Assembly: GCF_027409185.1 (NCBI RefSeq)
Contig: NC_084474.1
Span: 87,411,005 to 87,475,004 of the forward strand
Source: Cynocephalus volans
Taxonomy: Eukaryota > Chordata > Mammalia > Dermoptera > Cynocephalidae
Direction of reading: 5' to 3'
Length of the DNA: 64,000 nt
Shown here piece by piece: positions 45,603 through 58,269 of this stretch. The notes under the pieces are model-generated. The model did no database searches and was not told the DNA's origin. It saw nothing but the letters and a program-made list of their open reading frames with translations. Within the stretch, counting starts at the first letter, position 1; every line of letters begins with the position of its first letter. The translations under genes were made by a program, and so were the position numbers.

Positions 45603-48600
45603 CGAGGGCTTAGAGGAAGGGGTAGCTGTGCAGACAGAGGGGCTATTTGAGGCACACTGTGGAGGGGGTGGGGGCACAGGACATGCTGACAGCTCAGATG
45701 TGATACAAGAGAAGCAGGGAGGTAACAGTGACTCCAGGCTCCAGCGTGAACACTGGAGTGGGGCATGTGCCACCTACCAGAGGGGAGAGTACATAAAGAG
45801 GGGCAGGGGACGGGGCGGGAGAGAGCCAGGTGCTCTTGTTTAGGGGAATTCCTTGGGCCAGGATGGAGGCTACTACACCAGTGGGAATAAAAAAGCAAGG
45901 GCCAGCCTGAAGCAGCACTGTCCCAGGACAAACCCAAGGCAGGCCTGCTTCACATCTCCTCCTGATGGTGGCAACAGCTCTGGCTCCTTCCCACTAGGGC
46001 TATTACAGCCCTGGCCTTGGCCCCAAACCTGAAATAGACTAAGTGATCTCAGCCAGCAAGGACAACTTCCCAAGGTGAAGAGAGGACAGAATTCAAATAA
46101 AACCCACCTGTCCTGGCCAAGGACACAAGTCAGGCACTAAGCAAACAGTAATAAACTCAACAGTATTAAAACTCAAATAAAATGGGATTCTACAAACAGC
46201 ACCAATCAAAGCTGAAGCTTCTTCAGGCATGATGGTAGAAAAATGGGGGCTTAGGAAAAGGAAGAGAAAAGAGAAACAAAGTTCAATAGATTAGTGCACT
46301 TGGGTTGGCTGAAGATGAGTTATATGGAAAAAAGACACCATAATGAAATACAGAAAAACCTTTGTTCTCTATTTTTTTTTCAGACCATTTCTCATATGGC
46401 CACAGATATATCATGGGACATATTTTTACTTTTCAAATTTCACCAAGAAATGGAATTTTCAGTAACTACTATGGCATAAGAGGGCTTAGCAAGTAATAAA
46501 AGAGCTCTGAAAGAGGATGGCATCAGAAATCATACTAGAATCAGAAATCTCTGAAAGAAGTTTTATTTAAAACAAAAGAAAAAAATATTCAAATGGCACC
46601 AGGAGAAGAAAGGCCTACAAAAGATAAGCGTTGGCATTAAATGACAAGAGAGAGTAACCCTCTGCCAAGAAAGACCCTGAATGAATTTTCTGTCTCTGAA
46701 TCTACATGCTGAAGGTCACCGTTCAGTGGCAGCAGAATAAATGCCCTATAAGGAACGTGAAGTATGAAAATATTCTAAGAGGCTACCTGTGTGTATAATT
46801 AGGAACTTGATATAATTTAAGATGGCAGAGGCTCAGGATCAAATTATTCTGCAAAGTTCTTTAGGCAGGAGCCAAACCTCACCCACCAAGCAAAGCGTGC
46901 AGCTGAAAAGTGGTTATCATGGTAGGGCTATGATAAGGGAGGAAAAAAGCCAAAGAAAGTCATCAGTGAGACTTTGGTATTTAACACAGATTAAAAGGAC
47001 TGAGAATTAAAAGATAAAAGTCAAATCTGGATTGCAGGAATCTATTAGGAATCCCAATCGTATGCCTGGGAATCTAGCACCAGATCATCTGAGGGCTTAG
47101 GAAGCACAATGGATGCATGTGCTCTCGGTCCCTGAGATACTCAACAGATCTGATTACTACAAAGGACACAGGTGATCCCCCTGAATTGGCTTTCCAGAGG
47201 CATTTGAATCCATCATGACTGTAATTACTCTGTAGAGTCAGGGAGCATGGCACAGTGTGACATCCCCATCACACAATGAGGGATATCAGAAAATACAAGC
47301 AGTGCAGCAGATAGAAACAGCAGTCACTATCAGTTCTTTTAAAATTATATGTGTATATATTCATAATCTTCTAGGAAAGATTCCTTAGATGAACCACAAC
47401 AATGACAAAGGAAAAGAAAAAAAAAACCATAAAAGAGAAAGCAGAGTAAATGTTACCACTGAAGATGCTAGGGCTTCATTATGGTGCAGGAGAATAAAAA
47501 TCTGCTTTTATAATGTATCACACATGCACAGGCAACATGAAAGGAAGTCAAATGAGGCTCTGAAGGGGAAAGGTGAATGGAAAGAAAAAGACAAGCCAGC
47601 CAGTGGCTCCCCTTTTATCTCCCCCACCTGCACTGCGTTGAAGTCACACACAGATTTGTTTACAGTGTAAGTCAAAAAAGTGCCTCTGTGGGAACAAGAA
47701 AAGGAAGGACTTCATTCAATCCTTTTATGGATAGGATAAGAGGAGAGATCAGAACTCAGTGCCACTCTAAGACAATTCAGACAGCCAGTATCTCCTACAC
47801 CACGATCTTTAAAGGGTCAGAAGAATATCTCGTGCCAATGGGGTTCTTCTGTCAGGTCTCCTGCTTTGTGGTTATAATCAAATTAATGAGACAGAATGAT
47901 TGTTTTAAAAAATAATAACAAAAATAGATTTTGATGCCTCACATAAACCACTCTCCAGATCTCCCTCCCCATTATTTTGCCACAAGTCTTATGGAATGTT
48001 CAGCATCCACCCCAGAGGGGAGGAGGCGGTCTTGGGCTCTGCTTCCAGGTGGCTCACAGGGCTCCAGGCTTCTCTTGAACCTGAGGCTGCACTGCAGTAG
48101 TCCCATCTGTGGAGCAGCTTCTCCTCACCAGGTGCCCTTGTGCAAACGGACAGTGAGAAAGGCGCCCAGATCACAACAGGAAGACCAGACGTGCACTTCC
48201 TTGCAAATGGGCGACTGGTGTTATGTGATCTCCATAGAAGTAGATTGCATTTCCCTGCAAAAATAATGAGCTGCAAATAATGAACAGCAATTCCAATGCT
48301 GGTGGGCAACAGGCATGTGTCTTCTAGCCAGAACAGCTACTGAAACTGCCTGTCAGACCAAGCGTGGATGCTGAGCCCACCAGCAGCTCTGCCTACCCCT
48401 CTCCTCACGACTGACACTTCCTTCACTGCAGCCTCCTGTGCCAACAACCACAGGAGTGCCAACAACCACCCAAAGATGACAGCCATTGCGTGGAAGCAGC
48501 TGGGATAAGAAGGGTAGGTTGACTTACGCAAAGCTGAGATTCCTGACTTTTTTTTTTTTTAAATCAGCAGTTAAAGTATGTGGGAGGAGCACTTGGGATT

Positions 48601-49322
48601 TTGAAGGAGATCATGGCAGCATAATTCTGTGCCAAGCCAGGCTGAGGGTCTGCGTGGGGGATGTGGGCGAGGACCTGCCAGTCTGAGGCACTCTTGATTG
48701 CTCCTTTCTGGTGTACCCTGCCACCAAGGCACCAGCAGACAGCTTGGAAGCATCTAGCACATACAGGGAAAACAATAAACAAAAGAGAAAAGTGGCAACC
48801 CCAGGTGACACTGAAGAGAACCCAGAATGGGCAGGCAGAGGGTGTGACCCCCCAGCCATAAGCCAGGAGCCAACTCCCAGGTGGCAGGTGAGCTGCCCCC
48901 GTGGGGATGGAGATAAGGTCCTGACGACACGGAGCGTTGCTAACAACAGTTACTACTGAAACAGTTACTCCCATGGAAGGAGGTTACAATGACAATGGCT
49001 TCCTCACTCCTGACCAAGGGGACTGGGATGGATGCTGGTGCTCAGGGGGGTGACCTGGGGGTTGGAATGGCTGTGCTGGCATCTCCTCAACTATGCTTCT
49101 CTCAAGGACCTGCAGGGCATAGCTTATTCTTGAACCTTGAACCAAAATATCAAGGTAGAAATATGGATCTACCAACATATGTGTGCTTTCCTGAAGCTAC
49201 CGAACCACCATGAACGTGTAAATCAAAACAGTCTCTATAACAACTGAGAATTTCACCCCTGGAGCAAATAATAACCTTCCACTGACAGACAGACCCTCAC
49301 ACTCTGAAAGGCACTTGTATGT
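45603..49322. other. Intronic, unassigned, apparently low in young repeats
   Basis: No gene was recognised over 3.7 kb. AT-rich parts (46100-47900) alternate with GC-richer parts (48000-49200). There is a T-run at 48549-48560 and an 18-bp near-duplication 'gtgccaacaaccac' at 48438-48470. Confidence 0.4.
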
Positions 49323-49728
49323 GTGTGATGATTAATTTTATGTGTCAACTTGACTGGCCCACAGTGTTCCCAGATATTCGGTTACACATTATTCTAGGCA
49401 TGACTGTGTGAGGGTGTTTTGGGATGAGATTAACATTAAATTGGCAGACTGAATAAAGCAGATTGCCCTCCCTAGTTTGGGTGGGCCTCACCCAATCAGC
49501 TGAAGGCCTGAATAAAATCTATGGGCTGACCCTCCCCCAAATAAGAGGGAATTCTTCCTGTATAACAGCTTTCAAACTGGGACGTTGGTATTTCTTCTGC
49601 CTTTGATCTCAAGATGAAGCGTCAGCTTTTCTTGGGTTTCCAGCTTGTTAACTGCAGATCTTGGGATTTGTTAGCCTCCATAATCACATGAGCCAATTCT
49701 CTATTCTACACACACACACACACATGCA

Positions 49729-49760
<32 letters not shown>

Positions 49761-49767
49761 CACACAT

Positions 49768-49803
<36 letters not shown>

Positions 49804-49845
49804 ACACGCTATTGGTTCTGTTTCTCTGGACAACTCTAACACCAT
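49323..49845 (+). mobile_element. MaLR (MLT1-like) LTR containing a CA microsatellite
   Basis: 'Gatgattaattttatgtgtcaacttgactggcccacag…gagattaacattaaattggcagactgaataaagcagattgccctcc…agcctccataatcacatgagccaattctc' is LTR sense wording. It closes with 'attggttctgtttctctggacaactctaacacca'. A (CA/CACG)n run of 100 bp has grown inside it (49708-49808). Confidence 0.85.
49708..49808. repeat. (CA)n/(CACG)n microsatellite
   Basis: 'Cacacacac', 'cacgcacgcacgcacg' and 'cacatgcgcacac' words repeat without interruption within the host LTR. It produces a His/Thr frame that is not a gene. Confidence 0.95.
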
Positions 49846-50469
49846 GTGTTATCTCATTGGGTCTCAGCAAAGTAGGAATGGTAACCGAGTCCCAGAGAAG
49901 CCAGCTTGGCAAAGTGCGTGCTGCAGGATATCTCACCTGGACTATGTTGTTAGATGGGCCCCTGTACACAGGGGAAAGTCCCGGCCAGTTCGCTTGTGGC
50001 ACGGACTGAAAGGTCACTTTATTTTTCAAAAGCAACACAGTGAACAAATGATCCACAGCACTTTGCTTGCAATTCAAGGATCTTCTCCCAGACAGGCCCT
50101 CTCTTACTCCCACAGGTGGACACCCTGCAGCTGCCACATCTGCAGTTTAGGGGTGAACCCTTGGCAATAAAAAACAACACAGAATTGTTTCTAAAACACT
50201 AAAAAGACTGCGGATTATCATAAAAGTAACCTAGTTAAATCATCCTGACCTTAGAAGAAATATCCTTTGTCATTCTAAGGTGTCCTTATACTCATGATAA
50301 ACACCTTGAGGAAGAGAAGAAAGGGCACAGTGTGGTTGAGGGCTTGGTGGGCCCAGAAATCAGAAGCCCACAGCAAAAGGACATCATGTGCTGAGAAGCA
50401 ACACAGAGAGGAGACTGAGGCATGTCTGGGACTTCGAATTGCTGGCGCACAGTTACAGCAAAGCAAGTC

Positions 50470-50720
50470 ATTTACCCTAAGTGGGGCCTCTTCCACCACC
50501 TCTCCCACCTCCCATCACTCAGCCAGCACTGACCACCAGCCCTGGCTCCCACCCAACTCCTCCAAGGCTCTGCTCAGGCACCATGAAGTCCACAACACCC
50601 TCCCTGCCCAGCCCCTGTACCCATCCCAGACCCAGCTCAGGAAGTATTTGTTGAATGAAAGAATAAATCATTTCCCTTGCTTGACTATTTGCCTCTTGAG
50701 AGCAGACGCTATCTTCACTG
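50470..50720 (+). mobile_element. L2-like 3' end, diverged
   Basis: 'Ccagcccctgtacccatcccagacccagctcaggaagtatttgttgaatgaaagaataaatc' and 'gactatttgcctcttgagagcagacgctatcttcact' follow L2 3' terminal wording, though scrambled. Confidence 0.5.
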
Positions 50721-50721
50721 T

Positions 50722-51265
50722 GTAGCTCAGTGCGGTAGGCAGAATGACGCCCACCCACCCAAAGCTGTCCATGTCCTAATCCTGAAACCTGTGAATATGT
50801 TACCATAAACGGCAAAAAGGACTTTGAGGATGTGACTATATGAAGGATTTGGTGATGAGGCAATTATCCCACATGGATAACCCTGGACTCTCTGGGTGGC
50901 TCCAGTGTAATCAGAAGGTTCTTATAAGGAGGGAGGTAGGAGGGTCAGAGTCAGAGAAGACAATCTGACCATGAAGGCAGAGGTCAGAGGGACTGGAGGT
51001 GAGAAGAACTCAACCTGCCATTGCTGGCTTTGAAGGTGGAGGAAAGGAAGCAGGAGTCAAGGAATGCAGACATCCCAAGATGCTGGAAGAGGCCAGAAGG
51101 GAATCCTTCCCAGAAGGAATGCTGCTCTCTTGACACCGTGATTTTAGCAGAGAAACACATTTCAGACTTCTGACTTCCAGAACTGTAAGGTAACAAATTT
51201 GGGTAGTTTTAAGCCATTAAGTTTGTGGTAATTTGTGACAGCAGTGATAGGAAACTATTGCATCC
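50722..51265 (+). mobile_element. MaLR (MLT1-like) LTR
   Basis: 'Ggtaggcagaatgacgcccacccacccaaagctgtccatgtcctaatcctgaaacctgtgaatatgttacc' leads through 'tataaggagggaggtaggagggtcagagtcagagaag'. It ends in 'taagccattaagtttgtggtaatttgtgacagcagtgataggaaactattgc', as typical of MaLR LTRs. It is nearly full length. Confidence 0.85.
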
Positions 51266-53891
51266 AAGGACTGAACACATCGTGGCTGCTCAGAAAATAT
51301 CTACTGAATGAATGGTTGTAAATCACTAAGTAAAATGTGACTTTTAGTCTCTAAAACAAACGTTAATCCATAAGAACAGCAAAGAGTAATTTAAGCCAAG
51401 ACTCAGTAGTGATGACTGTTGCTGTTATTATTTTCTTAAGTCTTCTTTTTCCTTTAAATAACCAATTTTGACTCAGAGATGCTCATGATAATATTTCATA
51501 TGCCAACGGATCTTACATCTGACCTATTTAGGTGATTCTGTTAATCAAATATAAATTTCCTCTTCATAAAATCCTAAAACAAGACCTAACAAAAAGAAAA
51601 AAGAGAGAAACCAATTTATTTAATGAAAACGGTTTGGTCCTAACAGACGCACACTTAGTTGCATTCAAAGTTCTCATGTGTGCCTGTCACCTGGCTGTGA
51701 GGGGCATGCAAGGATTCTTCTTTCTGAGCATTTCAAAGAGATCAATCCTCGTGACTCTATTTTTGATGCTGACACTTGAGAAAAGAGAGAAGGGACAGGG
51801 AATCATTGAGGACAATTTTTTGTATACAATGGAAAATTTAACTAAATTACAGGCCAAATCTTTTCCTTGTATTTTTTAAAAGCAAGAAGAAAATAAAGAA
51901 ATAATTTTTCTCAGCTCTTTGCTATGCAACACTGCCAGTTTACAGACAGGCCTGACACTACTTTCATCCAAGAAACCAAAAACCAAGAAGACTTGGGATT
52001 AAATCACCTTCAATGAGCACAGAAGAATTTTGGTATATACGATGCTTTTCAATAAACATTAATGAATCATGAAAAAAATAAAAATTATAAACAAAGCATG
52101 TAACTATTTGTTTACATGGGAAAGAAATCTTGACATTTTTGAACATCCAGAACCAACTAATGTACAACCTAGAATTCATTTCTGGCCCAGTGAGAGGTAC
52201 ATATAAAACAGGAAACTTTAAAAAGATCTCAAAATATGCTATCCAATATTAATTTAAACATGTTTTGCAATATACACCATGTGTTTTATGATGAGTCATT
52301 CTTAGCTCTCTTCTCTCCAGTACTGATTTATAAGATATAACTGGAGAGTCAAAACATAAAACCCCCAGCACAGTCAATTCTACTTAATAAACATTTCATG
52401 AGCAGCTCCTCTGTGTGATGCCTTGGATTGGGGCAAGAGAAAGTCCCCACACTGTGGGAAAGGGAGAGCGTTACTGCTTTCCAAAAGGTGTGCAAGAGTT
52501 CACATTTCAGTGACTTCAGTACACACTTTAACTAGATATAATTTCCTGACTGAAAAATCCTAGACCAGAGTATAATTAAAAGAAAAAAACTGAAACCAAT
52601 TTGTCTAATAAAACAGCCACATTTCAATTTAAATGGTAAGACAATTAAATTCAGGGGGCATTCTTTCACCAAGGAGATCCTGAAACACTGCAATCCCTAT
52701 GCCATAGGAGTGGGTGTTTAATGTCTACCTGCCCATCAATCCATCCATGCAGTCTCCTGTCCATCATTTATCAGCAGCCTCTGTGAGCTCAGTGTGGAGC
52801 CAGGAAGACAAGGTAATGACTAGGACATACACCTTCTTGGGGAACACTTCCAAATGCAGTTCCTCACAACTGTGTTCAATAGCACCCTTCTTAGCCCTGT
52901 GTTTGCAATATGAAAGAAGATTCTCTGAAGGGTGCCACTGTTTTCTCCTCCTGTGAACACATTTTATTAGTTTACATCAGTTGTACTGGATTCTTATCTG
53001 CCTCATTCCTTACTTCACTGTCAGTGTAATGCCTTGAAGCATATCTAAGCTGTATCCTAAACCCCATAACCTCAGGTATCATTGTATTGCCGGCAATGCT
53101 CAATAAATCATGTCCCTGAGTAGCAGCAAATCAATCAAGTTCTTAGAAAGAAGATGCAAATCACAATGAGTAGCACCTTCTTGCACTCTCAGAAGGATAT
53201 GGCATGTAAGAAACATCCAAAGTCCTCCTGATCCCGTCCCAATTATACCCTTCCTGGAGTACCAGGTCTAGCTCTGGCTTCCACATGTCAAGATGCAGGT
53301 GAAGAGTTTCAGAAGAGATTTATAAGCCAACCTGAAGATTGCAGTGTAGAAGACTGGGAGTATATGAGTCTGTTCCCGATGAGTGCAGAATACCAGGTCA
53401 CTGCAGACTGAAACATCCATTGCCTACTGCCGACTTCTGTCCAAGACCTCCTTGTCAGAAACCATACTATAGAGGAGGGTTTTGAGGATGTGCAATTCAG
53501 ACATTCATTTACATATGCTAAGTCCTAACTGGGGATCAAGAAATCCAGAGTTGAAGCAGAATGTACTAATTCCCCCAAAGAATTACTTAGAACATCATGC
53601 CTCACACTTAGGGGACAGCCGTGGAGACAGCATTGGGACATCCACTCCTGACTCATCAAAGGCAAGTTGCCAGGGACACATCACTCAGGGGTCCCTATGT
53701 GACAATCTCATTAAGAAATATCTTTGTCAGTGCCAAGAAAAGTTTACCCCTTTACTGTCTCATGTTTCCTTGTTGTTTTCTATTATGAAATTCAGTACCA
53801 AATATATAGTCAAATTTAGGTAACTCCAGTAACACATACTTCTTCTGGGTCTCTACTCAAACGTCAGAGAGATCTTCCCCAACAACTCTTT
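51266..53891. other. Intronic, no gene seen
   Basis: AT-rich unique-looking sequence. About 52380-52460 resembles a MIR/L2 relic ('tacttaataaacatttcatgagcagctcctctgtgtgatgcc'). No other support was found. Confidence 0.4.
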
Positions 53892-54455
53892 ATAAAACAG
53901 CCCCATCACTCAGCATCCGGGAAATGCAAATCAAAAGCACATTGAGATACCATCTAACCCCAGTTAGGATGGCTAAAATCCAAAAGACTCTGAACGATAA
54001 ATGCTGGCGAGGTTGCGGAGAAAAAGGAACTCTCATCCATTGTTGGTGGGACTGCAAAATGGTGCAGCCTCTATGGAAAATGGTATGGAGGTTCCTCAAA
54101 CAATTGCAGATAGATCTACCATACGACCCAGCTATCCCACTGCTGGGAATATACCCAGAGGAATGGAAATCATCAAGTCGAAGGTATACCTGTTCCCCAA
54201 TGTTCATCGCAGCACTCTTTACAATAGCCAAGAGTTGGAACCAGCCCAAATGTCCATCATCAGATGAGTGGATACGGAAAATGTGGTACATCTATACAAT
54301 GGAATACTACTCAGCTATAAAAACGAATGAAATACTGCCATTTGCAACAACATGGATGGACCTTGAGAGAATTATATTAAGTGAAACAAGTCAGGCACAG
54401 AAAGAAAAATACCACATGTTCTCACTTATTGGTGGGAGCTAAAAATTAATATATA

Positions 54456-54493
<38 letters not shown>

Positions 54494-54686
54494 CCGGGGT
54501 GGGGGGAAGAAGATATAACAACCACAACTACTTGAAGTTGATACGACAAGCAAACAGAAAGGACATTGTTGGGGGGGAAGGGGGGAGGGAGAAGGGAGGG
54601 AAGTTTTGGTGATGGGGAGCAATAATCAGCCAAAATGTATATCGACAAAATAAAATTTAAAAAAAATAAATAAATAAAACAGCCCC
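53892..54686 (+). mobile_element. 5'-truncated LINE-1 with 13-bp target-site duplication and intact ORF2p C-terminus
   Basis: The 13-mer ataaaacagcccc flanks the element exactly (53892-53904 and 54674-54686). The insert 53905-54673 begins in ORF2 and keeps an open frame (53924-54442) for the ORF2p C-terminus. The C-x(3)-C-x(7)-H-x(4)-C-like motif ([18 protein letters not shown]) is visible, and the frame ends at 'gggagctaa'. A 3' UTR with a (CA)n run (54462-54489) and G-rich segment (54568-54602) follows, then an A-rich tail (54654-54680). The lack of stops shows it is much younger than the other L1 pieces. Confidence 0.93.
54462..54489. repeat. (CA)n microsatellite within L1 3' UTR
   Basis: A pure CA run of about 14 units lies just downstream of the ORF2 stop, inside the L1. 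Confidence 0.92.
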
Positions 54687-54714
54687 CAATCCACACAACT
54701 CAGCCCCACGCCCC

Positions 54715-54922
54715 TTCCCCCTTTCTTTGTTTTACAATTATCCACTGAACTTGTCCACTGTTTGACATCTTTTAGGTCATACTGGCTTATTCGTGTTTTG
54801 TCCTTTTCCTCACTAGAAAGTAACCACCACGACAGCAGACACTGCTTCTCTCCTGGAACACCAGCAACTAGAACACCTCCTGACAACAGCAGGCACTCAA
54901 TAAATACTTACTGAATGAATCG
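54715..54922 (+). mobile_element. L2 LINE 3' end
   Basis: 'Ttttcctcactagaaagtaaccaccacgacagcagacactgcttctc' and 'ggcactcaataaatacttactgaatgaatcg' give the L2 3' terminus in sense. The younger L1 inserted beside it. Confidence 0.7.
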
Positions 54923-55735
54923 ATAAAAGCATGGGTAACTGTATAAAACTCTATCGTCTGCATTTCAACTTTCTCCATGAACTTAAACTTTCATTATAAA
55001 TCATATATTCCCCTAGTTCTGATGTGTTTACTATTTTTGGTTTTAGTTTTTAAAGTATTTATGTAAGCCAGCTTAAATCTTTTGTAAAATGGTGTGAGAG
55101 TTAGTAGATAGAGAGATAGGTATAAATAGACAAAAAGGATGATCTAATTATCAAGCACAGATGGTGAAGTCTCTACTGAGGCTAGAAGAGGAAATGAGCC
55201 AAACAGCATAACTATTAATTAAGTAGAGGAACCTTTATTACAAAACTCACCAATCTCCTCCTATCACCTCAGTGTCCCATGTTGATCCGATCAAGTGATG
55301 TTAACTATTTTAAAAAGCCAGTCCATTGGGAAACCCCCAAGGCTTCCCTGGCTGTCCCCACACTCCCCACTAGTTCCACTGACTGGTGGGATCCTAGGCA
55401 CTGGGAGGGCTGCTTTTCACCACATATGTGTCTAGATGTGTCACATTGTGCTAATTTTCACTCTGGGGTTCTTTGAAAGGAAATTAAGGAAGAGTTTCCA
55501 GAATGTTTAAAAAATATACTATACTTCTCCCCTAAACACTACTCCCTGCCCCATAGAGAGCTACTGAAGACACAAGCCCATAATAATCGGAGGTAAAATA
55601 AGAAAACTCATGAGCCTAGACAAATTTCATTCCAAACTCTCCCTTTGGTAAGTTAAAGACTTGAAAGCATGAGGGGGAGGAGGACAGAGGGTAGGGGGCA
55701 TGAGGGCAGAATATCTAACAGAGGAGGGTCTGTAC

Positions 55736-55866
55736 CTGCTTCACCACAGTCACCGTCCCGGGTGCCATGGCGACCACCGAGGCGACTGCAGTGGCGTCGT
55801 GGGTCTCGGTGCCCAGCTCGATGATCTGCTGCAGGATGTTCACAGCTGTGGGGTCAAGTCGGTCGC
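55736..55866 (-). CDS. ZFAT: Internal coding exon of ZFAT-like protein (131 nt)
   Basis: The acceptor is ttctcccttgtaag/GC and the donor is AAGCAG/GTACAG. The exon enters in phase 1 (completing Gly) and leaves in phase 0. The peptide starts GDRLDPTAVNILQQIIEL and ends with AMAPGTVTVVKQ (44 residues). It has no Cys and no C2H2 pattern, and holds a short amphipathic stretch (ILQQIIEL) with an Ala/Val/Thr-rich end. It reads directly into the terminal exon (VTDEEP…). Its role is part of the C-terminal regulatory tail, beyond the DNA-binding fingers. GC content and CpG are higher than in the flanks, as usual for constrained exons. Coding is near certain; the gene name rests on recognition of the combined tail. 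Confidence 0.87.
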
Positions 55867-56049
55867 CTTACAAGGGAGAACAAACAGGAGACCATAAGGC
55901 CACTGATGCTGAAGGACGCTGAACTCAAAACTATTCGCTTGGGTGATACCTTCTCCCAAGGATGCACAGGCTCTCGGTGATCACTCATTTTGACAACAGA
56001 AACAATTTGCATAATATTTTTCAGCTTACAAGGCATTTTCTATAAGAAC

Positions 56050-56330
56050 ATCTCAAAACCTCAAGCAACTCTGTAGGGAGATGACATTGTGATTATTATC
56101 CCCATTTCATAGATGAGCCACTTGGGTGCAAAAAAGCCAAAAGACTTGCCTTGGGCCCTTGGGTTAATTATATCACAAAGCCAGAACTCAAGCCCAGATG
56201 TCTGAATCCTAACTTGGTGACACAAGACTGCCCCTCAAAGTGGAACTCTGGAGGAGTACCAGCCAACATATCAACTGCAGACTCACAGCAGAGTCAACCT
56301 TGAGCACACAGTAGGTGGTCAATGAAAGTG
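56050..56330 (-). mobile_element. MIR, antisense
   Basis: 'Gtgattattatccccatttcatagatgagccacttgggtgcaaaaaagcc' and 'aagccagaactcaagcccagatgtctgaatcc' are reversed MIR wording, with an L2/MIR-like trailing part. Confidence 0.7.
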
Positions 56331-56904
56331 TATCATGTACATTACACAAGTTATGGGCAAACCCCCAAGGATGTCTCAATTATCCAACCCGAGGGCTTTA
56401 GAATTCCAAACCAACTTAAGCTTGGGGTTCTACTTTAATCATCTCAAAGGACTGAACTCTATAGCATCAGGGCAGCTATTTAGTACCCCCTGCCTGCCTT
56501 CTCCATCTGCCTGACCATCTGTAGCCGTCCTGATCATACCCTGGCCCCAGTCACTGATTTATTAAAAGGGAAATTACTGCTTGATCTCCACATCGGCATA
56601 ATATTTTGAAGTGTCTGCCAACATTCGCATCCTCACGGGCAGCTTTCTGTGGGCCACGTTCCAATGTGAGTCAGTCAGTAAGAGATCAGAGAAGGGGACT
56701 CAGGGTGTTCCATGCAGAAGGTAGCAATGGGCAGGTGACAGAAGTAATGACTTGCACATGTTCACAACATATCCCCTAGCACCCCCCGCCCCCATGCCAA
56801 TGCCCCCTATGGGTGTTGATTCAAATGTGACTGGCAGCTGAGAATTCCAAATACCCAAAGACTAAAACACTTACCTGTAAAACTCACTGAAGTGAGGCTT
56901 TAAT

Positions 56905-57110
56905 TTCTCACTCACTTATTCCCTCAGTAACCATTTATCAAGCCCTCACTGTCAGCAGGAACTGTAGTTCCTAGAGGGAACACAGACTGGGGTCTAACAC
57001 TCTCTCCCCCTACTGCTTCCAGGGCTCATAGGCTCCTGCGACAGACTCGTAAGCAAATCATTGTAGCAGCCGCTAGGTTCCACATCAGGAGGGCATTAGG
57101 GGCAGAGTGT
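56905..57110 (-). mobile_element. L2 LINE 3' fragment, antisense
   Basis: 'Ctcactcacttattccctcagtaaccatttatcaagccctcactgtcagcagg' is reversed L2 3' end, diverged thereafter. Confidence 0.6.
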
Positions 57111-57227
57111 AGAAAGTCAGGTGGGTTGATGTACATGCAGTCTGAGGATGAAGATGAGTTGGGCAGAGAAAATGCTGAGAAGGGGAAGGGACCAGACTGT
57201 AGCACAGGGAGCACTGGAGTGTATGGT

Positions 57228-57278
57228 GAGAAGCGCAGCCCATGCTGAGAAGTGCAGCCCATGCTGAGAGCTGCAGCG
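57228..57278. repeat. 19-bp tandem repeat, about 2.5 units
   Basis: 'Gaagcgcagcccatgctga', 'gaagtgcagcccatgctga' and a partial 'gagctgcagc' follow one another. Confidence 0.85.
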
Positions 57279-57384
57279 CCTAGCTGAGCTCAGTACAGCC
57301 CAGGGGCAGGGTGGCAAGAAGCAGGGCAGCATAGGCAGCCAGAAGCCAGTGCAGGTGACCTGGCTTACTGAGCTGCAGGGTGGG

Positions 57385-57452
57385 AGTTGTGTTCCAAAAA
57401 CTGGGAAGAGACACTGGAAGTTGTGTTCCAAAAACTGGGAAGAGACACTCCT
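57385..57452. repeat. 34-bp tandem duplication, near identical
   Basis: The unit starting 'agttgtgttccaaaaactgg' is present twice head to tail with period 34. Only the last bases differ (ctgga / ctcct). Confidence 0.95.
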
Positions 57453-58269
57453 TTAGAAGGAGTGAGAGTGTGTGTGTGCATGCGGGTGTGAGTGTATGCT
57501 CACAGGCCATGAAGGCAGGCTGCATTTTGCAGGTCTCGAGCAATCATTGATGTCACTGAACATTAAGAAAGGAAATGCAAATTCAGATAGAGCCTCACCT
57601 CTGGGAACCACATTTAGGAGCCTGGGCCTCAACTCTCGCATCTGCAGAAGTGGAGGCAATCTCCCGAATTCCCTCAGCACAGCAGGCAGTGAACACAGCC
57701 ATGCCAGTTAATCTTCCCTGCACTGATTGGCCCACAGGAGTTTCCTGTGCATCTTTTTTACAACCTGGGGCTTGGGGATTTAAAAACTAGGCTAAAACGG
57801 TCCTTTCCTAACTCCTATTTCCTATCACCAGTTGACTTCACCTAATGCTTGCCTTTTAATCCCACTCACTTGGCCTCTGTCCCCCAAAATACATACAGGG
57901 CTGTGGTATGTAACGTTAACATGTATTCTGTTCACATTTTGAAAAGAGCATCAAGAAAAACTAAGTATATTGCCCAATTGCCGCAAGGATGGCACAGTGC
58001 TTTGTTTTTTAAAAACTGATCTAACGTCTGAGAATAATGACAGTTGATGTAAACATCCTAATTAGGTCTTGTGGGAAGAACTGGGGAGTGAGCGATTCTG
58101 GGCCCACTGGTCTGCGAGGTGGCCCACCAGCCCACCACAGTCTCAGTCTCTCCACCACTTCACAGAGCCCACGCCACCCTCTGCCACTACCTGCCAGGCC
58201 CCTGTAGACCCTGGAAGAAGACCCTAGAAGAGATGATCATGAGGAAGCATGGAATGGGGACAATGCCCT

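Larger units (their letters stand above)
28871..55735 (-). other. 26.9 kb intron between the last two coding exons
   Basis: It is bounded by GTACAG at 55735 and the acceptor cttcccacag at 28871. It carries mainly L2/MIR relics plus lineage-type insertions (33441, 41177, 53905). No other coding exon in frame was recognised inside it. A run of overlapping anonymous frames at 31590-32460 is discussed as a finding. Confidence 0.75.

Noticed and set aside
53924..54442. 172-codon frame as a host gene
   Set aside because: It is the C-terminus of L1 ORF2p within a 5'-truncated insertion, without promoter or start.
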